Below are positions 37,834-50,677 of a stretch of 64,000 nt of DNA, piece by piece. Source of the DNA: Anisakis pegreffii (Eukaryota > Nematoda > Chromadorea > Rhabditida > Anisakidae). The position numbers and the translations under genes were made by a program. Below the pieces are notes generated by a model. The model had not been told where the DNA came from. It saw only the letters and a list, made by a program, of their open reading frames with translations, and did no database searches. The stretch's first letter is position 1, and each line of letters begins with the position of its first letter. The DNA lies in the NCBI GenBank assembly GCA_035041965.1, contig JAPYMA010000526.1, positions 62,001-126,000 on the forward strand. Direction: 5' to 3'.

Positions 37834-37990
37834 CTGAGAGAGTTCTCCTCAGCAACTGATTACCACTCACTACTCGTTACAGAGGTTTACCAGCACAATA
37901 TAACTCGTATTCAATACACGAACGAACGAACACACAACGTTCGGTGGGACTGACTAGCGACTCTCTATTGGAAAAGGATTGATTTGGGTG
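37834..37990 (-). promoter_or_regulatory. possible non-coding first exon with donor
   Basis: Read on the minus strand, a non-coding stretch beginning near AGTCAGTCCCACC (Inr-like TCAGT) ends GAACTCTCTCAG before GTAAGC, an excellent donor. No open frame leads into the donor. The next minus-strand gene start is 27003, so it might be a distant 5' exon of that gene across a roughly 10.8-kb intron. This rests on one splice-site match only. Confidence 0.2.
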
Positions 37991-40900
37991 GTTTACAGCA
38001 AAATATAATAAATTCAAAATAATGATTGCGTAATGATGATGAATGCCGAATGTGTTTGTGGGAGGCTGTTGTTCAATTCGATGTTGTTAGTGTGTTGTTA
38101 TACAATGGATCGTCGAACAACTCTGGCTGTTGGTTGGTTATATTTTCAATGTACGAATCGCATCGTCACTAAAACTCTCCACTCCGGTCCGGTTTTTTTC
38201 GTTGTAATATTAAATATGCATTATACTTTGAGTTGACGACAAACACGATGAGCGCAAACGTTTCTCATATTCTCTTTCACTCATTAATGTTCACCATTCA
38301 TACAGACAATTTGCATAAGTATATGAAATCAAAATGAACACATTTTCACTAACAGAGCACTTCAAAAACCTTGATGAAAGTGTATTTTCGGTGCGAACAA
38401 TATGACCTTGCATAGAAATCATACCGTGCTTTGAGTACACTGGCAAAACTCGGAAATCAGAGCCGGGTACTGAAAATATGACGGCTCACAGCTTTTATAA
38501 CAGTTTCTCTCATAGAACAATCAGCCATTCAGCAATCATTTAAGAGCAGGTTATTCACAAAGTACTTCCTAATGCATCAATTCATTTGCGGAAAGCTATC
38601 TTGCAGCAGGTGTGAGAGAAAAGAACTTCAGTATCTCAAGCTTCATAAATTTAGAAGCAATGAGAATTTAGAGTAGATGATTAAAAAAAGTCGCCTTTCG
38701 CTTTCGTGAGTCAATTGACGTGGACATCACACACTCCTCAGTCGTATTTCAAGAATGAGTCGTAGTTCTTCCACATTAACATATGAGTATCATTTGCGAT
38801 TAGTTCAGTGGGGACAAATTTAGATAATTAGTCCATCCTACATGCTCTTCAGGATATCGGGATTCATTAATTATCAAAATGAGCGAGGATTCAATAGCAA
38901 ATGGAAAAATATGAGGCACAAAATACATGAAATCATTGAGCACAACAGATCCACAATAGATGACAGTAAGGAATTGCCTTATCTACAAAAGCAGTTGCCT
39001 AGATCAGAAGACAGTTCGACTGAACTTCACAAACGATCTAAATTTCGGCGCAGTGACCTGAAGATCTATAAAATCCTATCACTGCAAGACGCAAACACAG
39101 TAAATTGCCAAATAGTGCTAGCGAAAGTGTCACTGATTAACTGATAACAGTAAGAACGTACCTTCTAGTCCTATGTCCTCAGCTATAAGTTACTGCTTCA
39201 ATGACGGTAAGACATGTACCGCAAACGTTGACAAGAGCAACTAGAAGTGATGAGACAGGAATAATGAGCAATCAGCGCAGGTTGTGTTTAAATAGTGCAA
39301 GTGAGTCAATTTGAGCCGTTAGAACCAACAAATTTTTGACGACATTTGTTGTCTTTAGAACTTGTAATTACGCACTGCTAAGAAATGTCACCGTCGTAGC
39401 ACGCCCCTTGGAATCGCTGCAGCTTAGAGCTATGAATCATAGCTTACCTTTGCCTCACCTGAACTGTTCCATCACCTGATTCAATACGGTTTTCCCAGCG
39501 AAAAAAATGACATCAACATCACATCGGCTGCTTCTGATGTCATTTCTTCATAAACAAGCACTTAGAAACAAGCATCGAAACGCCGAATTCCCCAAATTTT
39601 TGCTTGCTGAACAATTTTTAGCTGTTTGCTCCTTGTTTCACTCACTTTCCAACTGTATAAACAATTTCTTCCAACTAATAACTGCATTCCATCGAGTTCT
39701 TTTTCGATTAACTTTATTTTCACTGCAAATCTCTGTATAATTCAGCGCAACGCAAGCAAACATTGGTCCTCCTCAAGTGTTCCCTTACTAATTCTCCTAC
39801 ATCAGCTAGTATTTTCAAATGGGGGATCTGTGCTTGCAGCAAATGACCTGTTTTTGTGTGCGTTTGGTACTACCATCTTCTAACTGAAAAGAGCACAACG
39901 GCCATCTTCACTGAACGAGTGAATACAATTCGAAGATATTGCTCGCTATCCAATGTGTTCTCAAGTATTGTTGCAAATGTCGTCGAGTGTTTATAGAAGA
40001 GAAGTGTTTATGGCTGAGAATACAGATGAATATTTGTATGTATATCTAATGGATAATGCTTAGGTAAGCTAATATTTGCCCTACAAACAACCAGTTCAGC
40101 AGAGTCAAATGAACACAGTCGATATCCAAAATATTGTTCCATGAAGTACCATTGCTACGAAATTGCTGCCACTAAATATAAGCTTATTGAACTTTCTCGA
40201 AGTCAACTTATTGCTCTCATGTTGCAGAAGCAGTCATTCGTCATCGCGCTCCGAGGAAGAGTTTTCAGGGATCAACCAAGGGCCATCATTTTCTACTCTC
40301 ATGCTGTCGAGGTCCTTCGGCCTTTTCTTGTTCTTGTCCAAAAATAGAGCAAGCGAGCAAGGAAAAATTCCTCGCAAAATGTGTCGAAACAAATTGAAGT
40401 TATGAGTAATTTCTGATTCTTCTAACTTATTATAAATGTACATTTATGATCATTCTTCAAATTCCTCAATATATCTCATTCTCGAATATCAGAAACGGAA
40501 ATATTCGAAATGCTAATATCAGTAATTTCACGCAATTTATTAACCGATTCTAACATTACATTTCCGTCTTAAAAGCATTACCTCAATGCACACTTACAAT
40601 AAAATATTTCCAAATGACACCGTTTCGTTGCATTCAAAATTGCTCTCAACAAATCGCATTGAAAACGGAATGTATACAAATGAATTGCGCGCAGATGTTT
40701 GTTGTGTTTGTTTGCGCCATGGTTTTGTGTGGACACTGTGAATGAGTGCGATTGCTGAGAGGCATTTAGAGAGGTGATGATTCGATCGAGGTAGATCAAT
40801 CTGGTTAATGGCGGTGGTTGATAGATGGGTTGGTATTCATTCGTATGGATGAGGCGAATTGTTGGTGAGGTGAGGGGAGGATGTATAGTGTGAGGGTGAG

Positions 40901-43900
40901 GGTGATACAAACAAATACTGAATTCATCGATTAGATCAGATTTAGGTTTAGGGATTCATAAATGCTCATTTACAGATAGCTTTAATGGATAGACTGAAAT
41001 TTAGGAATTTTTATTCATCCAAAAAATTTTTAGGTCCTTATCCATCGTGCAATCTTTTTTTGAATCATAATCAATGTTTCATTTGAATGATCATCGGAGA
41101 TTATGGTGTTGGATAAGTGGAATGCATTATATCATAGCGAATAATTAGGGGATGTTCTATAATGGAAATAATAATATCGGCAATTATATTGTATAATATC
41201 ACAATAATTACTCTGCTCTGTGATCGATTTGCGGGTGTTTTATTTGTGGATAATGCTCTTATCTGAAAAGTTGTGATGCTGCAAATTAGTATAACACACG
41301 ACCGTCAATTTCTAATGACACGTTACAATGAATTGAATCATACTGAGGGAACATATTTGGATCTTCGGTGCTTTAAAGTGCATGAAGTGTTTTCTAAATA
41401 TGTAAATCAGCAAGAAATTGTGACACTTGAGGATACACTTTCTTGGACGGAAGAAGGAGTAATTTTCGAGGATTTAAAGTTCGAATTGGCATTGTGATGT
41501 TACAAATCACTGGAAGATTGTGAATGCAATGTTAGGAAACAGAATGATGACCAAAAAAGTAGCCATGAAAGAATCTAAAACCAGATCAATGAAACTTGAT
41601 CAAATCACACTCGGTAACTTCTGCCGAGCTCATGAATCAGAAAACATTGTCAAGCGATCATCAATTAAACAGAGTGCATCTGAAATTTCGACTTGTTCCT
41701 TCCTCCCACCTGTTTTCAAGGAATTTTTTGCTGAATAATCTCCACTTCTGCCGATTGGATGCATGGAACTGTTGCTGTGAAAATCGTAAAAATCAATGCT
41801 GAACGAAGTTCATATACCATGCAAATCCCTGTGAATGATTGATCAATAGAAATGACTTTACAGATGAGGTCGCTTACCTTTTTCTCTTCATTCTGTGGCA
41901 AGGGTGCGCACCAATATCCCATGGTTTTTTGGATATGATGCAGCTGTAAGTTATGGGTAAGTAGTGAGTAACTGCGGTCGGTTGAGCGGAATGCTGGGGT
42001 TACTGCCAGAGGTTAAGAAACGAAGTAATGGATACACGAGCGAATATTTTCGTGGATATAACGTCCAACAAATTGTCAATATTTCAGGACAATTCGTATA
42101 GATATGACATGATCGCTACCTGTATCGACTTTATATTGTTCGTGTACGTAGTATGAAATTGTGTGTGTTTCCCATCAACCAATTCTAGGTTAATCCTCGC
42201 GGACTGCATTATGAATAGACACGTTGCTCACTCGCATACGATACAGATAATACGAATCAATGATGTTGATGATTTGAATATTCATGATGAGATGATGTCA
42301 CATGGGTGTGCTGATGCCAACAAAATGGAGAAATATTTTCCCTGTTTCACAATTTTACGGAAACATACCGTTCCACTTCTACACATAATGTGGATGTTTT
42401 CAATAAAAGGGCGATTATGCTGGCTGGCTGTTGTTTATGAAGTGAGAAGAATAGAGATGTTTTGGGAAGTGCATTTATCGTTGGTGCAAAATGGGAAATT
42501 ATAGAAACTTTTTTGCTAAGAGAACTGTAACCCTGTAATCTGTTCACATGTAAGCATACAGCTTTTCTGGGCAATGTCATTGCTCGGGGCACCGCAAGAG
42601 CATCAATTTTTCTGCATAGATCAATGGCAAAAAGTGAAAATTTTAAAAGATATAATATGATTAAGAGATAATTTTAAGAGATAAGAGATTTAAGAGATGT
42701 TATTAAATGATCAACTCCGAGGCTAAATTGTTCACAGAATTTTTTTTTGATTTTTTGTATATTATTCGAGAAAGCTCACAAGTGTCTTTGTGTTTACACT
42801 CATCTCATTTTGTATTTCCTTGCTGAGTTATTAAAATCTCAAATAGACGATGTATCTAGCTTCCATGAAACAGCCAGCAATGGATGGCAGAAAAACATGT
42901 CACATACTAGCGAGCATCACATGAGCATCGTGATTCATCATGTGATCGATCATCCCATATCGATCATCTCATCATCATCTCCAGTTAGTAGATTCACTCA
43001 AAAAAAAGTTATTCCTAGCTGATTCCAAGCATATTCTTATGGAAAGTCTTATGGCAGATTCATGTTTTTCTTCAAAATTTGTCCCAAAATTTCTACAACT
43101 GCAAGGGAGTAGGGAGAAACTGGCAAATGAAGTCAGCGCATTAAGTTTTAATAATGAAGCAATAATAGAAATTACAATGAAATGTGATACAAGTTTGAGA
43201 TGATTTTTAGAAGATTAACCGAACCGTCAATATCCGGGTACGATCCGGTGAGAGTGCGCAATAAAGTAAGCAGCGTACCTTCCGCATTTGGCAAAAATTT
43301 GTGCGGTGACCGAACAGATAATAGCTCATAAAACGTGCGCAATGTTCGATACGGTTAATTATTATCATTTGAATTGGTACAGTGCACTGAACCGTCCGAG
43401 TTATATTGCAATTATTTGCGAAATTATTGCGTAATTATTGTTTGCATGGTACTAAAAAATTTGTGATACTCGTAACCAAATAAAGTTCGAATTTGGAGCG
43501 ACGATGATAAAAATGGTGAAAGACAAGGAACATTGCACTAAATTGAAAGGTCCAATTCGAGGACAACTGAGAGATAACGAATTGACGAACATTTTCGTAT
43601 CTTTGAAAGTGGAATCACACATGCACTATTACTCTTCAGTCGGTAATATATACGTTACTCTTGCAGACTAAAATATCACCTAGCGGGATGCAGAATCATG
43701 GAGTTGTTGAAGAATTCTGTGCATGTTAGTCACCTGAACTGGGACCGATAGTCATACATGATTAAATCGTTGATAGGTTAATAGTGATTGTTTGTACATC
43801 AAATGTTTGTGCACAAAACATGCAATGAAATTCATTCATTAGCAGTGAGGATGTATCTCAATGAACAAACGACCACTGCATGAATGTAGTATGAAGATCC

Positions 43901-45432
43901 AGAGACGTTATCATTTATAACATGTAAATTTTCGCAAAAGTTGAAGTTTCGTATCGAAATACATTTTCGTTCCGACTTCTCTCGGAAATTACACTTCGAT
44001 TCCAATTCGAAATTCATGACTCAATAATTCGGATATCGTCTGGAAATTTGGAATCGGGAGAACTTCTAAATTCAAAATCAAAATTCGAAAACCGGAGGTG
44101 CTAACGCCCTCTAATAGGTGTAGGAGTTGGATGGAGATAAGCAATTTATCAAAGAAGTGGCACCGAATGATAGACGGCATAGGACGTGATAGGATACAAG
44201 AGGGAATGTCGCTTGCAGAAAATTCAAAGTTCGTGAATGACTTAACATTTAGTGATCTGGAGGAAAGTTCGTGGATGGTAAATCTAGTCGATGGTAATAT
44301 AAGTGAGGTCGGATAGGAGACAGACATTGAGGAAAAATTAGTGGAAATGAAAGATGGTGAAGTATCGAGAAAAATGTTTTTAAGAGCTGCATTCCACTTC
44401 GATAGGCACACTCAAAAATTCAATTGAACTGATTCAACGCCGACGTAATATTCGCTGCTGATATTTGAAATTGGAATGAAAATTTTGGAATTATAAACAT
44501 GGTGCCGAGCAGTTGAAAAGGATGATGATATCAGCAAAAAATTTTTCAATCGCTATATTGAATTCTCAATGAGAGTTTTTGCTTTTTTTGAGAACCTTCT
44601 TTGAGATGAGGATAACGAAAGTAGCAAAATTCAATTAGACGCTAAGGAGAAGGGCTAAGTCAAACCAGGTGAATAACACTGCATTAACACGAATATGAGA
44701 TATGGCCTAGCTGAAACCATAATATATATTTCTGTTCAATAAAATGAGCTTGGCATATGTAGAAGGTACGCTCCGTAATGTACTGGAAGCTCAGTCTGAT
44801 AACGGTATTGTCGGAGATAATTTGCTTCAATATGCGAACACTGCTCGGTTTACGAACATTTGGAAACAAACTCACCATCAGGGAAGTTTTCGTCATACTA
44901 TCAAGCAAAATCAAACGTGCCAGAGTATTTTGATTATTTCAGGCATTCGCCTGCTTACTGAATAGCATATGTCAAGTATTCTAGTTATTTTTGAGTTTCA
45001 ACGCAATGCTTTCCGTTATTTTTGTTACAAAGTGGTGTTGTTCTACTCAAATGGGTGGGAATAGTGTTCGTGGAACACTCTGGACATCATTTCTTTGGAT
45101 CCAACTTTCTCGATTCAAAATTTGGATTTGTTTTTGGTTGAATTTAGCGAAATTTTGCTTTCCGAAGTGTGATTTCGAATTAACTCGAATGCAATGTAAC
45201 TTGAAGCATCTCAAAATTTCTAAAACCGAAGAATCAGCTTTTGATTTCTGTGAAATTTCGAGTTAATTAGAAATTTTAAGCAACTCGAAACTATTTGCAA
45301 GCTTCGACGGGTTTACTGCGATCCTGCACAAGCAAAAAACAAAAATACCGACAGTAATATCCAGAAAATATGCTAGCGTGCCATGGTGTGAGATCCGCCG
45401 CCACTTGCAGACGGAAAACATAAATGAAATAT

Positions 45433-45586
45433 TGATAGCGTCCAACTGACGTTCGGTCGGGAAAATCCAACATTCGGATTCCGACCGAATAATTCTGTAA
45501 ATCGGTCAGAATTCCGGATATCGGAATCTCAAAATATGAATTCGGTCGGAGTCTGACCGAACCAAAATTTCGTTCGGATGCCATCA
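45433..45586. mobile_element. TTCGGTC-type MITE, better-preserved copy
   Basis: 154-bp inverted repeat. The left end is TGATAGCGTCCAACTGACG followed by TTCGGTC; the right end, in reverse, is TGATGGCATCCGAACGAAAT with TTCGGTC further in. Internal GGTCGGAATCCGA and GAATTCGGTCGG units repeat in both orientations. Related to 19514-19687. Confidence 0.55.
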
Positions 45587-48186
45587 CTAAAATAAAGTGA
45601 GTGGATGCTCTGAAGCCGAAGCTATCTCAATCAGCTCCTAAGCTGATATCAGAAGCGAACCACACGATTAGAAATGATGAGGTCTGAAGTGGCGTTTTTA
45701 TTTGTAGCAAGCCAACTAATACGAAAAGACTAAACAAATTGGTGGTCGGAGAATTCAGAGAACTTGTTTTCTCTCGAAGAGTTCATGTCACCAAAGAATA
45801 GACTTTTTCAAGATTTGAAGGAGTCTTTTGATGGCGCTGATTCATGAATTTCCATTGAATTATCGCAAAAGAACAAATTTATATGAAGAGTTCGCCGAAA
45901 CTATCAGGTCAAGGTCCATAAACGAGAAAACAATGCGAAAAATTTCGTCAATCCGATGCACGTTTGACTTTTGTGATCAGACAATTTATATTTTAAAGGT
46001 TCGATGAACATTCAAATACCATAAGTGATAGCGAAATTGTTCATATTTTTAATCATTTGAAGTCATTGACGTGATGAAATTTAATGAGTTTCGGAACGGG
46101 TGATGAATAGCAGTCTAAAAGTGATGTGTACTAGTCAGACAACGATGAATATTTACCGAAGACACGTGAACTTCTATCCCGAAAAATAATCTGACTCCAC
46201 GAATGATGAATTTAAAAGGCAACGATACAATTATCAAATATGGAGTTCAGCAAAATATGTACCAAATATCCACCAATAGCAAATATACTTTCTCGAATTC
46301 AAATTCGAAAAATAGGCTGAACGCAATAGCGTTAGAAGGAATCTTGAATCGATTGCCTACGATCATCAGATGGTTATTCTATATCGCATAAGTAATAGAG
46401 TGCAAGTTCTCAGTTAAGTGATCCAGTTCGGTAAGATCATTAATTATTTCGTTATTCAGCAAAAAACTGAATAAGTTGAAAAATAGCTTAGTTTGGATAA
46501 AGAAGGTAATTTTCAGTGCAAAAATTTCGCTCACACATTATTGAAACTTAACAAGAAGTGTGCACTAGGAACCGAAAGCATATCAAGTGTTGTGTGCCGT
46601 TTGGATAAAAACATAGGTGAAATGTTCAGATTTTAATGTGAACTGTAAGGGCTATCATTAAAACTGGAAAAGAGGGTTCCCAGTGGGTCAGTGATTTTGA
46701 TAAATCATCATTCAAACTAATAATCAACGAACTTTTAGCAGCATCAACGATGCTATGAAATTGTCTACAAATGTGAAAAATTTCTTCATAATCTATCGTT
46801 TTGTCTTCAAACTCAAGCCTCATCTCAACTCACAAGTCTGGACGAAAACGTATTAAGTGGACTGGGTATGAGGAACGACGGCTCCGAACAGATGTGTGAT
46901 AGCCATCAAACGCGAACGATATTATTAGGGTGAGTATGGAAGTTGAATATTTATATGAATGTACGCAGTGAATAGCCTGATCACTAATGGAATTTGCACA
47001 TAAAGCGACTTTTGCTGCCTCAGTGACGAGGCTCGCAATCGAATGGACTTACTAAAAACCTTACAACAGCACGAAACGAGAGAATAGGCGAACTTCTGAC
47101 GAAATTTCATTTCATTTGTAAAAACTACTCAATCTTCTTTGCTTTACACTAAAAGTGATCTTGTCAAAATAGCCGAATATCGTGAGCAGTTTTCGATTGG
47201 ACTATCGCTTAAATTACTATATGTTCAGTTTTATCTGGAGCAACTCATATGAATTCATAACTGTGTGCTTTACTTTAGTGATTGTTGTATGATTCTTTTT
47301 AAGTATTCGAGTGAAAAATAATTAGCACTTTTGGTAAGAGATTATTAATGTGAAAAACGTTAATTTGAACAATTTGTCGTTTATTTTTCTGATAAAAGCA
47401 AATCATTTGTTCTATGCAGGTCAACGAACTTTTAGTACCATTTGAAGTCGGTCGATCCATTTGTGACTTGCCTTGAGAAACGAGAGTGATATCACTTCAA
47501 ATGGATGGTCACTGAAATGTTGGTGTTATGTAAGAGACTAACATATGAAAACTAGTTGGAATGCGACTATGACTCTTCAAGGATGAATAACTTTCTATAT
47601 CAAGAATGCTTCATGAACAATGTGCGAAACATTAACCACTAACCGTGGTGGTACTTCACAACTGAAGAATCAACACTTCTATTGGGTAAAACTCAAGTGT
47701 TCGGTAAGGGTGTGGTTTTTCAAATAAGCAGGAGCTATGGAACTGGAATCTAATGAAATGAATCAATCTGAAGAAGTATTACTTCACACCGAGCTGATCC
47801 AGAACCGAGACGGTTTTACCTATTCAATTGCTTACAGATGAGATGTGAATTGAGGGACAACGCTGTATATGGAATGATAGTGCTTGACCAGTGGGGAGAA
47901 ATTTTTGAATCAATGAGTTTCAACATTCCTGCAAATTTTACACGAAACTTCACTTCGAAAACATCTTTTGATGGAAGCCAAATGAGAGGAAAGAACTGAG
48001 TTGTCAGATGAAAAAAATTGGTTCTTTGATGAATATTTGCAGAAAGAGGCCATATTTCACATGTCATCAGATCGCGTTTCTTTTCCATTTCTATTTAAAT
48101 TAACTTTCGATCATTAATCACTAGAATTGCATGACTAAGAATGATAAAAACAATGAAAAAAGCGATCAACAAATTGTATAACACTT

Positions 48187-48420
48187 GCAGTATTCAATCA
48201 TATTCAGTTTTGAGTTAAGTTGCCGATAGTCTTTTGAGTTGAGGTACTCTCGGAATCTTTCAGACCAAACTTATTTCTAATCATGAATCATACGTCAGTA
48301 AAAATTTCCCTACAACGAAAAAATGGATAGATAACTGCACAACAATTGCAATATTCAAGTATATTCAGTTTTCAGATAAGCTATTGATAGTTTCTTGAGT
48401 TATGATATTGCAATATTCAA
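48187..48420. repeat. two diverged direct repeats, period about 161 bp
   Basis: ATTCAGTTTTGAGTTAAGTT with GATAGTC after it (about 48201) and ATTCAGTTTTCAGATAAGCT with GATAGTT after it (about 48362). Each is preceded by a CAATATTCAAG/CAGTATTCAATC block. A third, partial CAATATTCAAG lies at about 48411. Confidence 0.5.
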
Positions 48421-48449
48421 GTTCAGGTAGTCTTTAGTTATGAATAAGA

Positions 48450-48496
48450 TCGAACTGAAAGATCCCGATAAGCTATATCGGGATCTTTCAGTTCGA
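48450..48496. repeat. perfect 21-bp stem, 5-base loop hairpin
   Basis: Arms TCGAACTGAAAGATCCCGAT+A and the exact complement flank AGCTA. It adjoins the diverged 161-bp repeats and shares GGATCTTTCAG with them. On a transcript this would fold tightly, but nothing shows that it is transcribed. Confidence 0.75.
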
Positions 48497-50591
48497 ACTA
48501 ATCATCAATTATGGGTCAATGGAAATTTTCCTTCTAGGCGGGATCCAAAATATTAGATTGTAACGATAATTGCGACGGTTTCAAACCCTGATCAACATCA
48601 TCTGTCAGGTTTTGATGAACCCACTCGGCGTATAGGCTCAGCAAGTGTTATCATTCAAGTGGATGACAATGCCAACAATAATTAATGAGAGCATTTATAT
48701 AATGAATCGGAAAATAATTCGTGATACTGAAAGACGTATGCTTTTGCAAGTTGGCACCGCTTGGAGTCGATTGCAGATGTTAGAACATAAAACTTCTCAA
48801 TCATTTGCACTAACTGTGAATGTATCAAGCACAATCAAAAGTTTCAAACAAAACCGCTCTATAAATTACTTATTGCAAAATCCGAAACAGTGGAAGATCT
48901 ATTGTACGTTTTCATTTGAATTCGTATAATTTTAAAAGTTTCGTCACTCTTCAGCAGTTTTCCCGTCCTGAAAGTGCATAAAAATCAGAAGATTCACAGC
49001 GATAATTCTTGTTTTCCTAAATGTCATAAATATTTCCTGAACGCCATAAATTTTGTTTTTCGAAAGCAATTTGAACAATTAAACTCACCGCAAACTGTAC
49101 TTCAATAATTTCTTAAACAGGATTTCTTCGATGTTTATTGTGTCACTTGCCGTGTGACGACGCATTGTAAATTTATCATAAATAACAAATTGGGAAGGGA
49201 AACTCGAAATCGAGAGAACATAAATGATTCGAATGAAAATTTATGACCTGACTATTTCGACATAAAACAGACAACCTGATAAAAATATCGAAAGTGCACC
49301 ATCCATCTTATATATCACAAGCAGAAAAGTCGGTGCCATTGTATCATATTTTATGTCATTTTGATGGGATAACATTGCATGTCAATAACCTAAAAGTGCC
49401 TTTTACAATAGCTCAATGACGCTATGAAACCAGAACGATTGCAACCGTGAACAATATGAAACACCATAACGGGTGTTTAGTTGCCTACAGACTGACCTCA
49501 CATGACACCCAATCATCACCCTGTTATGTCATGCATATCGTTTACTTTTGTGTGCTCGGAAACATTGCTCCGTTAAAATTTTTTATGGGCCAATAAGTCG
49601 ATTACCGATGTTACATTAACCTGAATCATCATGAAATATTCTCAGTTATTTTTATATCACAATGATTAGGCTTGGTTTGTGTTTTGAGGTCATCGTCAAG
49701 TCAGCGGATGAAAAAATAGGGCATGAAAAAGCCACAGTTAGCAAATCGCATTGTCAGATGAAGATTTTTTTGCACGGACCAAGTATTCCTGGGCATTCAA
49801 CTTCAAAAATGCTCTAGCAATGGCGTCGAAGAAATGGCGAAAGTGAGTTTGCATCACTTGGTAGTGGAGATCTCCTCTGAATTTCTTTCACTCCGATAAC
49901 CTTCAGATTGTGCTTGTCAAAATTATTGACCCAGTTTTTTTCCAGTAGAAAGTGCGTCTTCTTTCGAATGAAAAATTGAGCGAAAGCGATGATCTTCGAG
50001 TGATTAGGGCACATATATTATTCGATACTTTTCATCTGAATAAGTGATGAGCTGAATGAACTATTGGTCAGTTTTCTTGTCTGTTTTCGACTCGGCAACA
50101 TAGTTCGAGACCATTTCAGAGAGTTTCCAAATGGACCTTGAATTGGACTGATTATTCAGATGGAATCAAACCTCTGCAGTACTCAACTTATACATTCTAA
50201 TCATTAGCAAACACTAATAATTACCCACTGCTGACGGTTTCAATTATTCCTATACTGTGATCAGCATTGATCTCGATCACATAAACTAGACAAATACAAG
50301 TGAAGAATATGATTGCATTTTGACAATTCCTCCATATTTCGAGTTCACATAAACAAATTTTCAAACACTCTTTAGAGTTTTCGTGTCTTGATATGATCAC
50401 CAAACAGTGAAATTGGAGGAATGTTGAGAGAATATTTCGGACTGTTCAGATGCTATCCTGGCATTACCCTTGCAATCTATGTATAATGCAACAAACACCA
50501 TTTGCATTCGCTTCTCGCCGTGATTCTTTCATGAATTCGACGATTCGTCTCACAATAACATGTGAAAAAAGCCGCAACAATCTGTTTCAAA

Positions 50592-50597
50592 TTTATT
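50592..50597 (-). promoter_or_regulatory. candidate poly(A) signal of the first transporter
   Basis: AATAAA on the minus strand (TTTATT on plus), about 80 nt after the TAA stop at 50678. Position and motif suit a nematode 3' end. Confidence 0.5.
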
Positions 50598-50677
50598 CAT
50601 ATTTTTGACCAGTCAAATACATCCATGAATATATACGCCCCGTTCTCCTTATATATCTGATATACTATGAGAATACA

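Larger units (their letters stand above)
27004..50677. other. 23.7-kb stretch without a supported gene
   Basis: Between the start of the Gln-rich gene and the end of the first transporter. No exon chain with matching phases was found. It holds AAT microsatellites (29848-29914 and 36650-36830), a GGTCTTTT tract (28625-28695), an AAGAGAT-rich patch (42640-42710), a TTCGGTC MITE (45433-45586) and a hairpin with diverged repeats (48187-48520). Isolated open frames such as 30873-31376 minus (167 codons), 38842-39144 plus, 41273-41497 plus and 44020-44316 plus resemble nothing I know. Part may be 5' introns or UTR of the Gln-rich gene. Confidence 0.45.
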
